From assembly GCF_905171765.1 (NCBI RefSeq), contig NC_053391.1:151610839-151674838 (forward strand): a stretch of DNA of 64,000 bases, given 5' to 3'. The position numbers and the translations under genes were made by a program. Shown in pieces: positions 1 through 14,850 of the stretch. This DNA comes from Bufo bufo. Its lineage: Eukaryota; Chordata; Amphibia; Anura; Bufonidae. The notes beneath the pieces are model-generated. The model had not been told where the DNA came from. It was given only the letters and a program-made list of their open reading frames with translations, and did not search any database. Within the stretch, counting starts at the first letter, position 1; each line of letters begins with the position of its first letter.

Positions 1-784
1 ACAAAATAATGATGTTTTGGTACCACACCCCCCAGTTATTGCATAAGTTTAACCCTGATATTTCGGACCGTTGCTGGAGATGTAACGCGGAGGTGGGATC
101 ACATATCCATATTTTTTGGGAATGCCAGATTTTAAATCCATTCTGGAGTATGGTACAGGAAATTCTACACAGCTTGTTTGAAATAAGATTTCCATTAGAC
201 CCTTACATATACTTATTAAATGTTCCACACATACCTTTGAAGAAACATTTATTAAAGCTAATGTTATATGTCCTGACTGCGGCTAGACGTCTGTTGGCAA
301 GATTCTGGAAAAGAGTAGATTGCCCGTCACGGGTTGAACTCATAAATAGTATACTGGAAGTGAGACGTCTCGAACATATGTCGGCTACAGTGCTTGCTTC
401 GGTTGACAAGTTTGACCGGGTTTGGAAGCAGTGGGACTTGGTGTTTGACGTCTCATGTTGATCTAATCCATACCTTACCTTACCCATCCTAACCCTAGTG
501 TGTCGAGTCTTGTCATTCCCCTATGTGTGTCTGAATCCTTCATATAGTAAACTTTATATAGCTTTGCATGGTTAAACACCATGTATGTACTTCTTTAAAA
601 CTACTCAATGTGGAGATATGCATACACGAAAATAAGATGTATGCTAATTTTCTCTCTACTGTTCAAATGACTTCAATTGTATCTTTATATGAGAAATAAT
701 GTACACCAAAGTCATGTTTTCTTTTGTGTATGTACATGTTTATTCTTGAAAAAATCGTCAATAAAAAGACAATTGATAAAAAAG
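1..784 (+). mobile_element. L1-clade LINE, 3' end
   Basis: The 3' part of a non-LTR retrotransposon, entering from outside the window. It has the end of ORF2 (to 461), then ~320 bp of AT-rich 3' UTR ending in an A-rich tail (around 750-784, with AATAAA-like words). The following Tc1 remnant starts immediately after the tail. The zinc knuckle in ORF2 assigns it to the L1 group. The 3' boundary is approximate. Confidence 0.75.
9..461 (+). pseudogene. L1 ORF2 C-terminal fragment (zinc-knuckle domain)
   Basis: This is the last ~150 codons of an L1-type ORF2, the endonuclease/reverse transcriptase protein that performs target-primed reverse transcription. The visible domain is the C-terminal cysteine-rich knuckle: C22-x2-C25 (CWRC), a G, then H34 and C39 in the pattern H-x4-C, followed by the W/F-rich stretch typical of frog L1 proteins. 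The same CxRC...HxxWxC signature occurs in the complete L1 at 50687-59431, but the sequences differ, so this is another family. The endonuclease and RT domains lie outside the window. The fragment is open to its TGA at 459-461. Its first methionine is not a real start. Whether the rest of the element is intact cannot be judged. Confidence 0.75.
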
Positions 785-994
785 AGAATGCCAAGAGTGT
801 GCAAAGCAGTAATAAAAGCAAAAGGTGGCTACTTTGAAGAACCTAGAATATTACATATTTTCAGTTGCTTCACACTTGTTTGTTATGTATATAATTCCAC
901 ATGTGTTAATTCATAGTTTTGATGCCTTCATAGTCATGAAAATAAAGAAAACTCTTTGAATGAGAAGGTGTGTCCAAACTTTTGTCCTTTACTG
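785..994 (+). mobile_element. Tc1 transposon 3' remnant
   Basis: This remnant holds the last transposase codons (from about 788, reading MPRVCKAVIKAKGGYFEEP), the 3' UTR with an AATAAAG word, and the right terminal inverted repeat. The repeat ends ...TGTCCAAACTTTTG...TTTACTG followed by TA at 995-996. Read on the other strand, the end is CAGTAAAGGACAAAAGTTTG, a usual Tc1 terminus. The 5' two thirds and the left repeat are missing, so it cannot be mobilised. The 73-bp satellite starts at the TA, so the element probably landed in that satellite before its left part was lost. Confidence 0.75.
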
Positions 995-3122
995 TATATA
1001 CGCACTGTAGTGTTGCAGTTATTTCCTATGAAAATGTATAGGTGCGCATTATTTTTGTTGAAAGTGTATAGGGGTGTATTTAAATAGAAAAATAAAAATA
1101 TATACGCACTGAACTTTTGCAGTTATTTCAGGTGAAAGCGTATAGGGGCGCATTATAGTAAAAAAAGAAAAAATATACGTACTGCAATGTTGCAGTTATT
1201 TTTGTTGAAAGCGTATAGGGGCGTATTTCAATAAAAAAAGGAAAATATATATGCACTGCTGCAGTTATTTCTGGTGAAGGTGTATAGTGGTGCATTACAG
1301 TAAAAAAAAGTAAAAATATGCACTGCACTGTTTCAGTTAATTCTGTTGAAAGCGTATAGGGGCATATTTCAGTAAAAAGAGAATAATATATACGCACAGC
1401 ACTGTTGCAGTTATTTCTGGTGAAAGCATATAGGAGCGCATTACAGTAAAAAAAAGAAAAATATACAAACTGCACTGTTGCAGTTATATCTAGTGAAAGC
1501 ATATAGTGGCGTATTACAGTAAAAAAATTTAAATATTTACACACTATATAAACAGTATAGGTGCATATTTCAATAAAAAAAATTAAATATATACGCACTG
1601 CACTGTTGCAGCTATTTCTGGTGAAAGCGTATAGGGGCCCATTACAGTAAAAAAAGAAAAAATATATACGCACTGCAATGTTGCAGTTATTTCTGTTAAA
1701 AGCATATAGGGGCGTATTCACAAAAAAAAAAGAAAAATATATACGCACTGCACTGTTGCAGTTATTTCTGGTGAAAGCGTATAATGCCATATTACACTAA
1801 AAAAAGAAAAATATATATATACGAACTGCACTATTGCAGTTTTTTCTAGTGAAAGCGTATATGAGCTCATTACAATAAAAAAAAAAGAAAAAATATATGC
1901 ACCGCACTGTTGCAGTTATTTCTGTTGAAAGTGTATAGGGACTTATTTCACTAATAAAAGAAAAATATATATGTGCTGCACTGTTGCAGTTATTTCTGTT
2001 GAAAGTGTATTGGGACGTATTTTAGTAAAAAAAAGAAAATTATATACAAACTGCACTATTGCATTTATTTCTGTTGAAAGCATATAGGGGCATAGTTCAA
2101 TGAAAAAAGAAAAATGTATACGAACTGCAGTCATTTCTGGTGAAAGCGTATAGGAGGCCATTACAGTAAAAAAAAAATAATAATATACGCATGGGACTCT
2201 TGCAGATATTTCTGTTGAAAGTGTATATGGACGTATTTCAGTAAAAAAAAGAAAAATATATACGCACTGCACTGTTGTAGTAATTTCTGGTGAAAATGTA
2301 TAGAGGCGCATTACAGTAAAAAATATATATACGCACGGCAATGTTGCAGTTATTTCTGTTGAAAGCATATAGGGGTGTATTTCACAAAAAATATATATAT
2401 ATATATATTTATGCACTGCACTGTTGCAGTTATTTCTGTTGAAATCGTATAGTGGAGTATTTCAATAAAAAATTAAAATTTACATGAACTGCACTGTTGC
2501 AGTTATTTCTGGTAAAAGCATATAGGAGCGTATTACAGTAAAAAAATATACACACTGCATTGTTGCAGTTATTTCTATTGAAAGTGTATTGGGACATAAT
2601 TTAGTAAAAAAAGAAAAATATACACGAACTGCACTGTTGCAGTTATTTCTGGTGAAAGCGTATAGTGGCATATTGCATTAAAAAAAATTAAATATATATG
2701 CACTGCACTGTTGCAGTTATCTCTGTTGAAAACGTATAGGTGCGTATTTCAATTTTTTAAAAAATCTATACGTACTGCACTGTTGCAGTTATTTCTGGTG
2801 AAAGCGTATAGGGGTGCATTAGAGTAAAAAAAAAGAAAAATATATACGCACTGCACTGTTGCAGTTATTTTTAATGAAAACAAATAGGGGAGTATTTCAT
2901 TAAAAAATAAATAATATATGTGCACTGCACTGTTGAAGTTAATTCTGTTAAAAATGTATAGGGACATATTTCAGTAAAAAAAGAAAAATATATACGCACT
3001 GTTGCATTTATTTCTGTTGAAAGTGTATAGGGGCGAAGTTCAATAAATAAAGAAAAATTTATACGAACTGCACTGTTGTAGTCATTTCTGGTGAAAGTGT
3101 ATAGGAGCACATTACAGTAAAA

Positions 3123-3162
<40 letters not shown>

Positions 3163-3598
3163 GCACGGGACTGTTGCAGTTATTTCTGTTGAAAGCGTAT
3201 AGGGGCGTACTTCAATAAAAAAAGAAAAATATATACGCATTGCACTGTTGTAGTAATTTCTGGTGAAAACGTATAGAGGCGCATTACAGTAAAAAAATAT
3301 ATACGCACTGCAATGTTGCAGTTATTTCTGTTGAAAGAGTATAGGGGTGTATTTCACAAAAAAATTGAAAAGTATATACGCAATGCACTGTTGAAGTTAT
3401 TTCTGGTGAAAGCATATAGGGGCGCATTACAGTAAAAAATAGAAAAAATATATACGCACTGCAATGTTGCAGTTATTTCTGGTAAAAGTGTATAGTGGCG
3501 TATTACAGTAAAAAAAAAAATATAAAAAATTATACGCACTGCACTGTTGCAGTTATTTCTGGTGAAAGCGAATAATGGCATTTTACAGTGAAAAAAAG

Positions 3599-3631
<33 letters not shown>

Positions 3632-4423
3632 AACTGCCCTATTGCAGTTATTTCTAGTGAAAGCGTATATGAGTTCATTACAATAAAAAAGTGAAAAAAA
3701 TACGCACTGTACTGTTGCAGTTTTTTCAGTTGAAATTGCATAGGGGCGTATTTCAATAAAAAAAGAAAAATTTACACGAACTGCACTGTTGCAGATATTT
3801 ATAGTGAAAGAATATAGGGGCATATTTCATTAAATAGTAAAAAATATACGCACTGCACTGTTGCAGTTATTTCTGTTGAAAGTGTATAGGGATATATTTC
3901 AATAAAAAAAAGAAAAATATATGAGCACTGCACTGTTGCAGTCATTTCTGTTAAAAGCATATCGGGGCGTATTTAAATTAAAAAAGAAAAATTTATACAA
4001 ACTGCACTGCTGCATTTATTTCTGGTGAAAGCGTAAAGGAGCTCATTACAGTAAAAAAAAAGAAAAATATACGCACTGCATTGCTGCAGTTATTTCTTTT
4101 GAAAGTGCATATGGACGTATTTCAATAAAAAAATTAAAATATATACACACTGCACTGTTGCAGTTATTTCTTGTGAAAGTGTATAGTGTCATTTTACAGT
4201 AATAAAATAAAAATATATACGCACTGCACTGTTGCAGTTATTTCTGGTAAAAAGCTTATAGGAGCACATTACAGTAAAAAAAATTAAAAATATAAACACT
4301 AAACTATTGCAGTTATTTCTGTTGAAAACGTATAGGTTCTTATTTCAATAAAAAAAGAAAAATATATACGCACTGCACTGTTGAAGTTATTTCTGGTGAA
4401 AGCGTATAGGGGCGCATTACAGT

Positions 4424-4455
<32 letters not shown>

Positions 4456-4584
4456 TATATCTGAACTGCACAATTGCAGTTTTTTCTAGTGAAAGCGTAT
4501 ATGAGCTCATTACAATAAAAAAAATGGGGAAAAAAATGCACTGCACTGTTGCAGTTATTTCTGTTGATAGTGTATTGGGACTTA
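995..4584. repeat. ~73-bp satellite array, first block
   Basis: A tandem array with a unit of about 69-75 bp. The core word is CACTGCACTGTTGCAGTTAT, then TTCTGKTGAAAGCGTATAGG, then GCGCATTACAG or GCGTATTTCAA, then an A-rich stretch with TATATA. Two subtypes can be told apart by linked differences: GGTGAAAG with ATTACAG, and GTTGAAAG with TATTTCA. They alternate over many stretches, so the repeat behaves partly as a ~146-bp dimer. Runs of TA and A vary in length between units. The array continues at 6202 after the Tc1 insertion. The many short minus-strand ORFs in it are a product of the repeat. Confidence 0.9.
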
Positions 4585-6201
<1,617 letters not shown>

Positions 6202-7554
6202 TATTTCACTAATAAAAGAAAAATATATACGCACTGCATTGTTGCAGTTATTTCTGTTGAAATCGTATAGGGGCGTATTTCAATAAAAAAAAATATATAT
6301 TTACAGGAACTGCATTGTTGCAGTTATTTCTGTTGAAAGTGTTTTGGGACGTATTTTAGTAAAAAAAGAAAAATATACCCGAACTGCACGGTTGCAGTTA
6401 TTTCTGGTGAAAGCGTATAGTGGCGTATTACATTTAAAAAATGTAAATATATACGCACTGCACTGTTACAATTATCTCTGTTGAAAACGTATAGGTGAGT
6501 ATTTCAATTAAAAAAGAAAAATATATGCGCACTGCACTGCTGCAGTTATTTCTGATGAAAGCGTATAGGAGCGCATTACAGTAAAAAAATAAAAATATAC
6601 ACACTGCACTGTTGCAGTTATTTCTGTTGAAAGTGTATAGGGACGTATTTCACTAAAAAAAGAAAAATATATGCGCACTGCACTGTTGCAGTAATTTCTG
6701 TTAAAGCATATAGGGGCGCATTACAGTAAAAAAAGAAAATATATATACGCACTGCAATGTTGCAGTTATTCTATTGAAAGCGTATAGGGGGTATTTCACT
6801 TTTTTTTTTTTAAATATATACGCACTGCACTGTTTTAGTTATTTCTGGTAAAAGTGTATAGTGGCGTATTACAGTAAAAAATATATAAAAAAATATACGC
6901 ACTGCACTGTTGCAGTTATTTCTGGTGAAAGCGTATAATGGCATATTACAGTAAAATAAGAAAATATATATATACGAACTGCACTGTTGCAGTTATTTCT
7001 GGTGAAAGCGTATAGTGTAGTATTACAGTAAAAAAATAAAAATATATACGCACTGCACTGTTGCAGTTATTTCTGGTGAAAGCGTATAGTAGCGTATTAC
7101 AGTAGAAAAATTTAATATATATGTACACACTGCACTTTTGCAGTTATTTTTGTTGAAAGCGTATAAGGGCACATTTCAATAAAAAAAGAAAAATGTATAT
7201 GCTCTGCACTGTTGCAGTTATTTCTGGTGAAAGGGTATGGTGTAATATTACAGTAAATAAAGAAAAATATATACGCACTGCACTGTTGCAGTTATTTCTG
7301 GTAAAAGCGTATAGTAGCGTATTACAGTAAACAATGAAAAATATATACGCACTGCACTGTTGTAGTTATTTCTGGTGAAAGCATATAGGGGCGTATTTCA
7401 GTAAAAAAAGAAAAATATATATGCACTACACTGTTAGTTATTTCTGGTGAAATTGTAAAGTGGCGTATTACAGTAAAAAAAGAAAATATATATATACGAA
7501 CCGCACTGTTGCAGTTATTTCTAGTGAAAGCATATAGGGGCACATTACAGTAAA

Positions 7555-7585
<31 letters not shown>

Positions 7586-10500
7586 TACGCACTGCACTTT
7601 TGCAATTATTTCTGTTGAAAGCGTATTTGGGCATATTACAGTAAAAAAAGAAAATATGTATATACGAACTGCACTGTTACAGGTATTTTTGGTATTTCAG
7701 TAAAAAAAGAAAAATATATACAAACTGCACTGTTGCAATTATTACTGTTGAAAGCGTATATGGGCTTATGTCAATAAAAAAAAAGAAAAATATATACAAA
7801 CTGCACTGTTGCAGTTATTCTTGGTGAAAGCATATAGGAGCGCATTACAGTGAAAAAAGAAAAATATACGCACTGCATTGTTGCAGTTTAATCTTTTGAA
7901 AGTGTATAGAGACACATTTCAGTAAAAAAGAAAAATATATAAAAACTGCACTGTTGCAGTTATTTCTGTTGAAAGCGTATAGGGGCGTATTTCAATAAAA
8001 AAGAGAAATATATACACACTGCACTGCTGCAGTTATTTCTGGTGAAAGCATATAGGGGCGCATTACAGCAAAAAAAGAAAAATATGCACTGCAATGTTTC
8101 AGTTATTTTTTGGGAAAACTTATATGGCGCATTACAGTAAAAAAAACAAAAAAATATACGCACTGCAATGTTGCAGATATTTCTGTTGAAAGCGTATAGG
8201 GGCGTATTTCACTAATAAAAAGAATATATATGCACTGCACTGTTGCAGTTATTTCTAGTGAAAGCATATAGTGTCCTATTACAGAAAAAAATAAAAAATA
8301 TATACGCACTGCACTGTTGCAGTTATCTCTGGTTAAAGCATATAACAGGGCTTATTTCAGAAAAAAAATATATATATATGCACTGCACTGTTACAGTTAT
8401 TGTTGTTGAAAGTTTATAGTGGCGTATTACAGTAAAAAAAGAAAAATATATATACGCACTGCACTATTGCAATTATTTCTGTTGAAAGCGTATAGGAGCG
8501 TATTTCAATAAAAAAATGAAAAATATATATGCACTGCACTGTTGCAGTTTTTTCTGGTGTATGAATATGGGGCATATTTTAGAAAAAAAGAAAAATATAT
8601 ATGCACTGCACTGTTACAGTTATGTCTGGTGAAAGCGTATAGTGGCGTATTACAGTAAAAAAAAAGAAAATATATATATATACGCACTGCACTGTTGCAA
8701 TTATTTCTGTTGAAAGAGTATAAGGAGACATTACAGTGAAAAAACAAAAAAATATATACGCCCTGCACTATTGCAATTATTTCTGTTAAAAGCGTATATG
8801 GGCATATAACAGTAAAAAAAGAAAAATATATATACGAACTGCACTGTTGCAGGTTATTTTTGGTAAAAGCATAAAGGGGCATATTTCAGTAAAAATAGAA
8901 AAGTAAATACACACTGCACTGTTGCAGTTATTTCTGGTGAAAGCATATAGTGGTGTATTACAGTAAAATAATTTAAAAAATATATACGCACTGCACTGTT
9001 GCAGTTATTTCTGTTGAAAGCGTATAGGGGCGTATTTTTAAATAAAAAATAAAAATATATACAAACTGCACTGTTGCAGTTATTTTTGGTAAAAGCGTAT
9101 AGGAGCGCATTACAGTAAAAAATGAAAAATATATACGCACTGCATTGTTGCAGTTATTTCTATTTAAAGTGTATAGAGATGTATTTCAGCAAAAATATAA
9201 AAATATATACGCACTGCACTGTTACAGTTATTTCTGTTGAAAGTGTATAGTTGCGTATTTCAGTAAAAAATAAAAAATAGATACGCACTGCACTGTTGCA
9301 GTTATTTTTAGTGAAAGATTATAGGAGTGCATTACATTAAAAAATATAAAATATACGCACTGCATTGTTGCAGTTATTTCTGTTGAAAGTCTACAGGGAT
9401 GTATTTCAGTTAAAATGAAAAAATAGATACGCACTGCACTGTTGCAGTTATTTCTGGTGAAACGTATAGTGGTGTATTACAGTAAAATAATTTAAAAAAT
9501 ATATACGCACTGCACTGTTGCAGTTATTTATTTTGAAAGCGTATAGGGGCGTATTTTTAAATAAAAAAATAAAAATATATACAAACTGCACTGTTGCAGT
9601 AATTTTTGGTGAAAGCGTATAGGAGCGCATTACAGTAAAAAATGAAAAATATATATACGCACTGCATTGTTGCAGTTATTTCTATTTAAAGTGTATAGAG
9701 ATGTATTGCAGTAAAAAAAAAATATATATATATATATACGCACTGCACTGTTACAGTTATTTTTGTTGAAAGTATATAGTTGCGTATTTCAGTAAAAAAT
9801 AAAAAATAGATACGCACTGCACTGTTGCAGTTATTTTTAGTGAAAGATTATAGGAGTGCATTACATTAAATAAATATAAAATATACGCACTGCATTGTTG
9901 CAGTTATTTCTGTTGAAAGTCTACATAGATGTATTTCAGTTAAAAATGAAAAAATAGATACACACTGCACTGTTGCAGTTATTTCTGTTAATAGCGTATA
10001 GGGGCGTATTTCAATAATAAAAAAATAAATATACGCACTTCACTGTTGCAGTTATTTCTGGTGAAAGCATATAGTGTTGTATAGGGGTGTATTACAGCAA
10101 AAAAAGAAAAAATATGCACACTGCAATGTTGCAGTTATTTCTTTTGAAAGCCTATAGGGGCGTATTTCACAAAAAAAAAGTATAATATATACGCTCTGCA
10201 CTCTTGCAGTTATTTCTGGTGAAAGCATATAGTGTCATATTACAGTAAAAAAAGAAAACTATATACCCACTGCACTGTTGCAATTATTTTTGGTGAAACC
10301 ATAAAAGGGTGTATTTCAGTAAAAAAAGAAAAATATATATGCTCTGCCCTGTTACAGTTATTTCTTTTGAATGCCTATAGCGGTGTATTTCAATAAAAAA
10401 AAAAGTTTAATATATTCGAGCTGCACTGTTGCAGCTATTTCTGGTGAAAGCGTATAGGATCGCATTACAGTAAAAAAAGAAAAAAATATATGCACTGCAC

Positions 10501-11333
10501 TGTTGCAGTTATTTCTGTTCTACGTGTATAGGAAGGTATTTCAGTAAAAAAAGAAAAATATATACGCACTGCACTGTTATAGTTATTTCTGTTGAAAGCA
10601 TATAGGGGCGTTTTTCAATAAAAAATTTAAAATATATATGCACTACACTGTTGAAGTTATTTCTGGTGAACGCATATATGGGCATAATTCAGAACTACAA
10701 GAAAAATATATTCTCAGTGTACTTCTGCAGTTATTTCTGGTGTAAGCGTATATGGGTGTTTTATAGTAAAAAAAAAATATATATATATATATAAATATAT
10801 ATATACGCACTGTACTGTTGCAGTTATTTCTGTTGAAAGCGTATAGGGGCGTATTTCAGTAAAAAAGGAAAAATATATATGCACTGCACTGTTGCAGTTA
10901 TTTCTGGTGAAAGCGTATTGGGACGCATTACAGTAAACAAAGAAAAAATATACGCACTGCAATGTTGCAGTTATTTCTTTTGAAAGCATATAAGGGCATA
11001 TTTCACAAAAAAAATATTTACTCACTGCACTGTTGCAGTTATTTCTGGTGAAAACATTTAGTGGCGCATTATAGTAAAAAAAGAAAAAAATACGCACTGC
11101 AATGTTTCAGTTATTTCTGTTGAAAGCGTATAGGATGTATTTCACTTAAAAAAAATATATATATATATATCCACTGCACTGTTGCAGTTATTTCTGGTGA
11201 AAGCATATAGTTTCGTATTACATAAAAAAATGAAAAATATATACGTACTGCACTGTTGCATTTATTTCTGGTGAAAGCATATAGGGGCATATTTCAGTAA
11301 AAAAATAAAAATATATACTCACTGCACTGTTAT
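6202..11333. repeat. ~73-bp satellite array, second block
   Basis: This continues the 995-4584 array with the same unit and subtypes. The first bases (TATTTCACTAATAAAAG) complete the unit split by the Tc1. Several units carry expanded (TA)n or A/T runs, for example around 7560-7590, 9720-9740 and 10780-10805. The right end is abrupt, near 11333, where the ~100-bp array begins. Confidence 0.9.
8935..9980. repeat. Tandem duplication of a seven-unit block in the satellite
   Basis: A run of about seven consecutive 73-bp units is present twice in a row with an offset of 519-529 bp (about 8935-9460 and 9460-9980). Private variants recur in the same order: AAAATAATTTAAAAAAT, TATTTTTAAATAAAAAA, CTATTTAAAGTGTATAGAGA, GTGAAAGATTATAGGAGTGC and GAAAGTCTACA. 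This shows recent block duplication rather than slow unit-by-unit spread. Confidence 0.85.
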
Positions 11334-12339
11334 ACTCTACAATGACATATGCAGCAAAGGCTGCAAAATTAAGTTTTTTGTCAAAAGAGGGTGTTTTTTT
11401 AATAACAGAATCTGATAGCAGTATATAACGCTTGAATTTCACACGTACAGATGCAGCAAGGGCTGTAAAATTGTTTATTTTGCCCAAAAAGGGTGTTTTA
11501 TTAATAGCAGAATAGAAACACATTCTCTAAAGTGTGTATCTCACACGTACAGATCCAGACTAGGCCGTAATTAAAGATTTTTGCACAAAATTAGTGTTTT
11601 TCTAATAGCAGAATTGAACGACAGTATGTATAGGGTGTATCTCAAAAGTACAGATCCAGACTAGGCCGCAATTTACCTTTTTTTGCCTAAAATGTCTGTT
11701 TTTTAAATAACAGAATAGAAACACAGAATCTAAAGTGTGTATCTCATACTTACAGATGCAGACTAGGCCACAATTAAAGATTTTTGCTCAAAATGGGTTT
11801 TTTATTAATAGCAGAATAGAACCACATTCTGTAAAGGGTATATCTCACACGTACAGATCCAGACTAGGCCGCAATTTTCGTTTTTTGCCCAAAATGGCTT
11901 TTTCAAATAACAGAATAGAACCACAGTATGTAAAGGGTGTATCTCACACGTACAGATGCAAACTAGGCTGCAAGTAAAGATTTTTGCCCAAAATGGGTGT
12001 TTCATTAATAGCAGAATAGAACCACAGTATATAAAGGGTGTATCTCACACGTACAGATCCAGGCTAGGCCGCAATTTAATTTTTTCCCCCAAAATGGCTC
12101 TTTTTAAAATAACAGAATAGAACCACAGTATTTAAAGTGTGTATCTCACACGTACAGGTGCAGACTAGGCCGCAATTAAAGATTTTTGCCCAAAATGGTT
12201 GTTTTATTAATAGCAGAATAGAACCACAGTATGTAAAGGGTGTATCTCACACGTATATGTGCAGACTAGGCCTCAATTAAAGTTTTTTGCCCAAATTGGT
12301 TGTTTTATTAATAGCAAAATAGAACCAGAGTATGTAAAG
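11334..12339. repeat. ~100-bp tandem array, part 1
   Basis: Units of 99-101 bp contain ATCTCACACGTACAGATCC, AGACTAGGCCGCAATT, TTTTTTGCCCAAAATGG, then a T-rich stretch and AACAGAATAGAACCACAGTA. Alternate units differ in linked positions (GATCCAG with TTTCAAATAACAG; GATGCAA with TTATTAATAGCAG), again suggesting a dimer. The first ~190 bp (11334-11520) are of the more diverged type also seen at 16640-17757. The fold-back element at 12340 interrupts the array. Confidence 0.88.
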
Positions 12340-12442
12340 TTAAATATATTTATATCGTGGCTCACCCGTATCAGCTAGTATGGTTAGGGTGCTCTGTTTT
12401 AGGATGAGTCACCTGTTCATCCAATATAATAAATATGACAAA

Positions 12443-13259
12443 TAAGAAAAAGATAAAAACAGGCACTCACCAACTGGTATGTCTATAGTAGATTATTTAA
12501 TAATAGTAAAATCTCATAAAATAATGAGTATAAAACACAATGTATCATAAAAACATGTGCACTAGGATCGATGATCTGAGTGCAGATAGCTATCACATGA
12601 GATATGTTGCAGGATAACAATATACTTCAAACAAGTCTGTGCATATACAGTAGTATTGAAAAAATTTATAATTGTAATAAAATAAGTGAACAAATGTCCT
12701 GTGAAAAAGTATATCCAGTGAAAAAATATATATTGTCCTGTGGAATAATTCTACTTAAATATTTCTGTGGAATATTCTGTGAAGAAAAGTTTGTGAAAAA
12801 ACTTGCAGAAGTGAAAAAACTTGCAGAAGTATAGTATCTTCTTATAAGGATATTGTATCCATACAGTATAGCGTTAATGTGGCTGTAAATTATCTTGCAG
12901 AAAGCTGTGTCCAATAGCATATAACGCTGCTGTGACAGGACAACCAGCTTATAAAGTCCACACTCAGGGTTCAGTAAGGCATATATTAAGGAACTCGGGT
13001 TTTGTAAATGGGGCGTCCCCCTCTTTATCAACCCTCTTACCTTGCCTTCAGAATGCCCCTCGCTTGTGTAGTTGCTGCTTTGCTGATTGCTGAATCCTTT
13101 GTATCTCTCAGTATGAGATCCGATACTTTGTATTTGCTGCTTGGTCTCGGCGTTCCACGTGGTGCTGTTGCGTATCACCTGGAAGCACTCAGCAGGAATC
13201 GCGTAGTCTCGCGATAACTTGAGCCAGTTTCACTTTCTCTGGCGTCCGGATCAGCAGTA
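12443..13259 (+). repeat. Left arm of the 817-bp inverted repeat
   Basis: Starts TAAGAAAAAGATAAAAACAG and ends TCCGGATCAGCAGTA. Its inverse is at 14034-14850. It holds a 170-codon minus-strand ORF (12666-13178) and a 69-codon plus-strand ORF (13008-13217) that resemble no family I know. Both are present in the other arm only because the arms are nearly identical, so I do not call them genes. Confidence 0.9.
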
Positions 13260-14033
13260 AATAACTTGATCTTTGCTCGGGTTCAGGTGGGTAGTTTGTC
13301 TCTCACAGGATCAGCCAGACATGTTTCGAGGGACCTCCCTCTTCCTCAGTAGCTATAATGTGAGTACTACTACCCCCTTCCTTATATACTCTTGTCATCT
13401 CAAACCCCACCAAAAACCCGGCATGGATTTTATTGCATTCTCATTTGGCTTATATAAAAAGACAATATAATTGTATCCTCAGTGCGTAAAACAATATGCA
13501 TATATATCAATCTATAGACTTCCTACATCTTATAATTTTTTATATTGATAAAATTAAATTAAAACTCTATAAATGTCAAACGTTTTGGAATCCTCCTTCT
13601 TTTCCATCTCTCCACAGTATATTAGTCATATATTCAGATCCGCCTTTTGACTTCTTCCAACTCTCAGTATTTCTATTTGTATCTATATAGTTTTCAAATT
13701 TTCAAATTTATGCTACAGAGATATATAAATCCCTATCTATATAGACTTCACAAAACCGCATCGGAAAAACCAAAAAACGCATCTACCCCAAAAAAACGCG
13801 TTTTTTTTTTTGTTTTTTTTGGATTTCACTTTCTCTTGTTTTTCTTTATTGTCCCCTATGGGTTATTTGTTAGGGACAAAAAATATAGTTGAATGATGTT
13901 AAATAATATATTTAAAGCTGTCAAATTGTTGAGTAATGTTGAATAGTGTTGGGTAATGTGCTTAAAGTTGCCCATATTTATTGATTGATAACCCTTCTGG
14001 GTCCCTCGGATATTTTTCAATATTTGTTGGTTG
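13260..14033. other. Spacer of the fold-back element
   Basis: Unique sequence between the inverted arms. It holds the hammerhead-like motif close to the left arm. The rest is AT-rich with a T-run (13800-13822) and ORFs under 85 codons with no recognisable domain. I see no gene. Confidence 0.6.
13312..13355 (-). ncRNA. Hammerhead-ribozyme-like motif 1
   Basis: Read on the minus strand, this has the hammerhead core in order. Stem I is UAGCUA, pairing with UGGCUG (6 bp with two G-U). The core is CUGAGGA (CUGANGA consensus). Stem II is GAGGG/CCCUC with loop AGGU. Next come GAAA, the self-complementary stem III ACAUGU, and the C that would precede cleavage (plus-strand position 13318). A palindromic short stem III is what minimal, dimer-acting hammerheads of retroelements show. 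The flaw is one extra A between CUGAGGA and stem II; the second motif at 42100-42141 has the same extra A. The match is visible in the sequence; activity is unproven. Confidence 0.55.
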
Positions 14034-14850
14034 TACTGCTGATCCGGACGCCAGAGAAAGTGAAACTGGCTCAAGTTATCGCGAGACTACGCGATTCCTG
14101 CTGAGTGCTTCCAGGTGATACGCAACAGCACCACGTGGAACGCCGAGACCAAGCAGCAAATACAAAGTATCGGATCTCATACTGAGAGATACAAAGGATT
14201 CAGCAATCAGCAAAGCAGCAACTACACAAGCGAGGGGCATTCTGAAGGCAAGGTAAGAGGGTTGAAAAAGAGGGGGACGCCCCATTTACAAAACCCGAGT
14301 TCCTTAATATATGCCTTACTGAACCCTGAGTGTGGACTTTATAAGCTGGTTGTCCTGTCACAGCAGCGTTATATGCCATTGGACACAGCTTTCTGCAAGA
14401 TAATTTACAGCCACATTAACGCTATACTGTATGGATACAATATCCTTATAAGAAGATACTATACTTCTGCAAGTTTTTTCACTTCTGCAAGTTTTTTCAC
14501 AAACTTTTCTTCACAGAATATTCCACAGAAATATTTAAGTAGAATTATTCCACAGGACAATATATATTTTTTCACTGGATATACTTTTTCACAGGACATT
14601 TGTTCACTTATTTTATTACAATTATAAATTTTTTCAATACTACTGTATATGCACAGACTTGTTTGAAGTATATTGTTATCCTGCAACATATCTCATGTGA
14701 TAGCTATCTGCACTCAGATCATCGATCCTAGTGCACATGTTTTTATGATACATTGTGTTTTATACTCATTATTTTATGGGATTTTACTATTATTAAATAA
14801 TCTACTATAGACATACCAGTTGGTGAGTGCCTGTTTTTATCTTTTTCTTA
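14034..14850 (-). repeat. Right arm of the 817-bp inverted repeat
   Basis: The inverse of 12443-13259, same length. I see only scattered substitutions: one changes I to K and one changes L to P in the mirrored 170-codon ORFs. Confidence 0.9.

Noticed and set aside
12666..14627. Paired 170-codon ORFs in the arms of the first fold-back element
   Set aside because: Identical because the arms are identical; no known domain, and most of the sequence is repetitive or low complexity.
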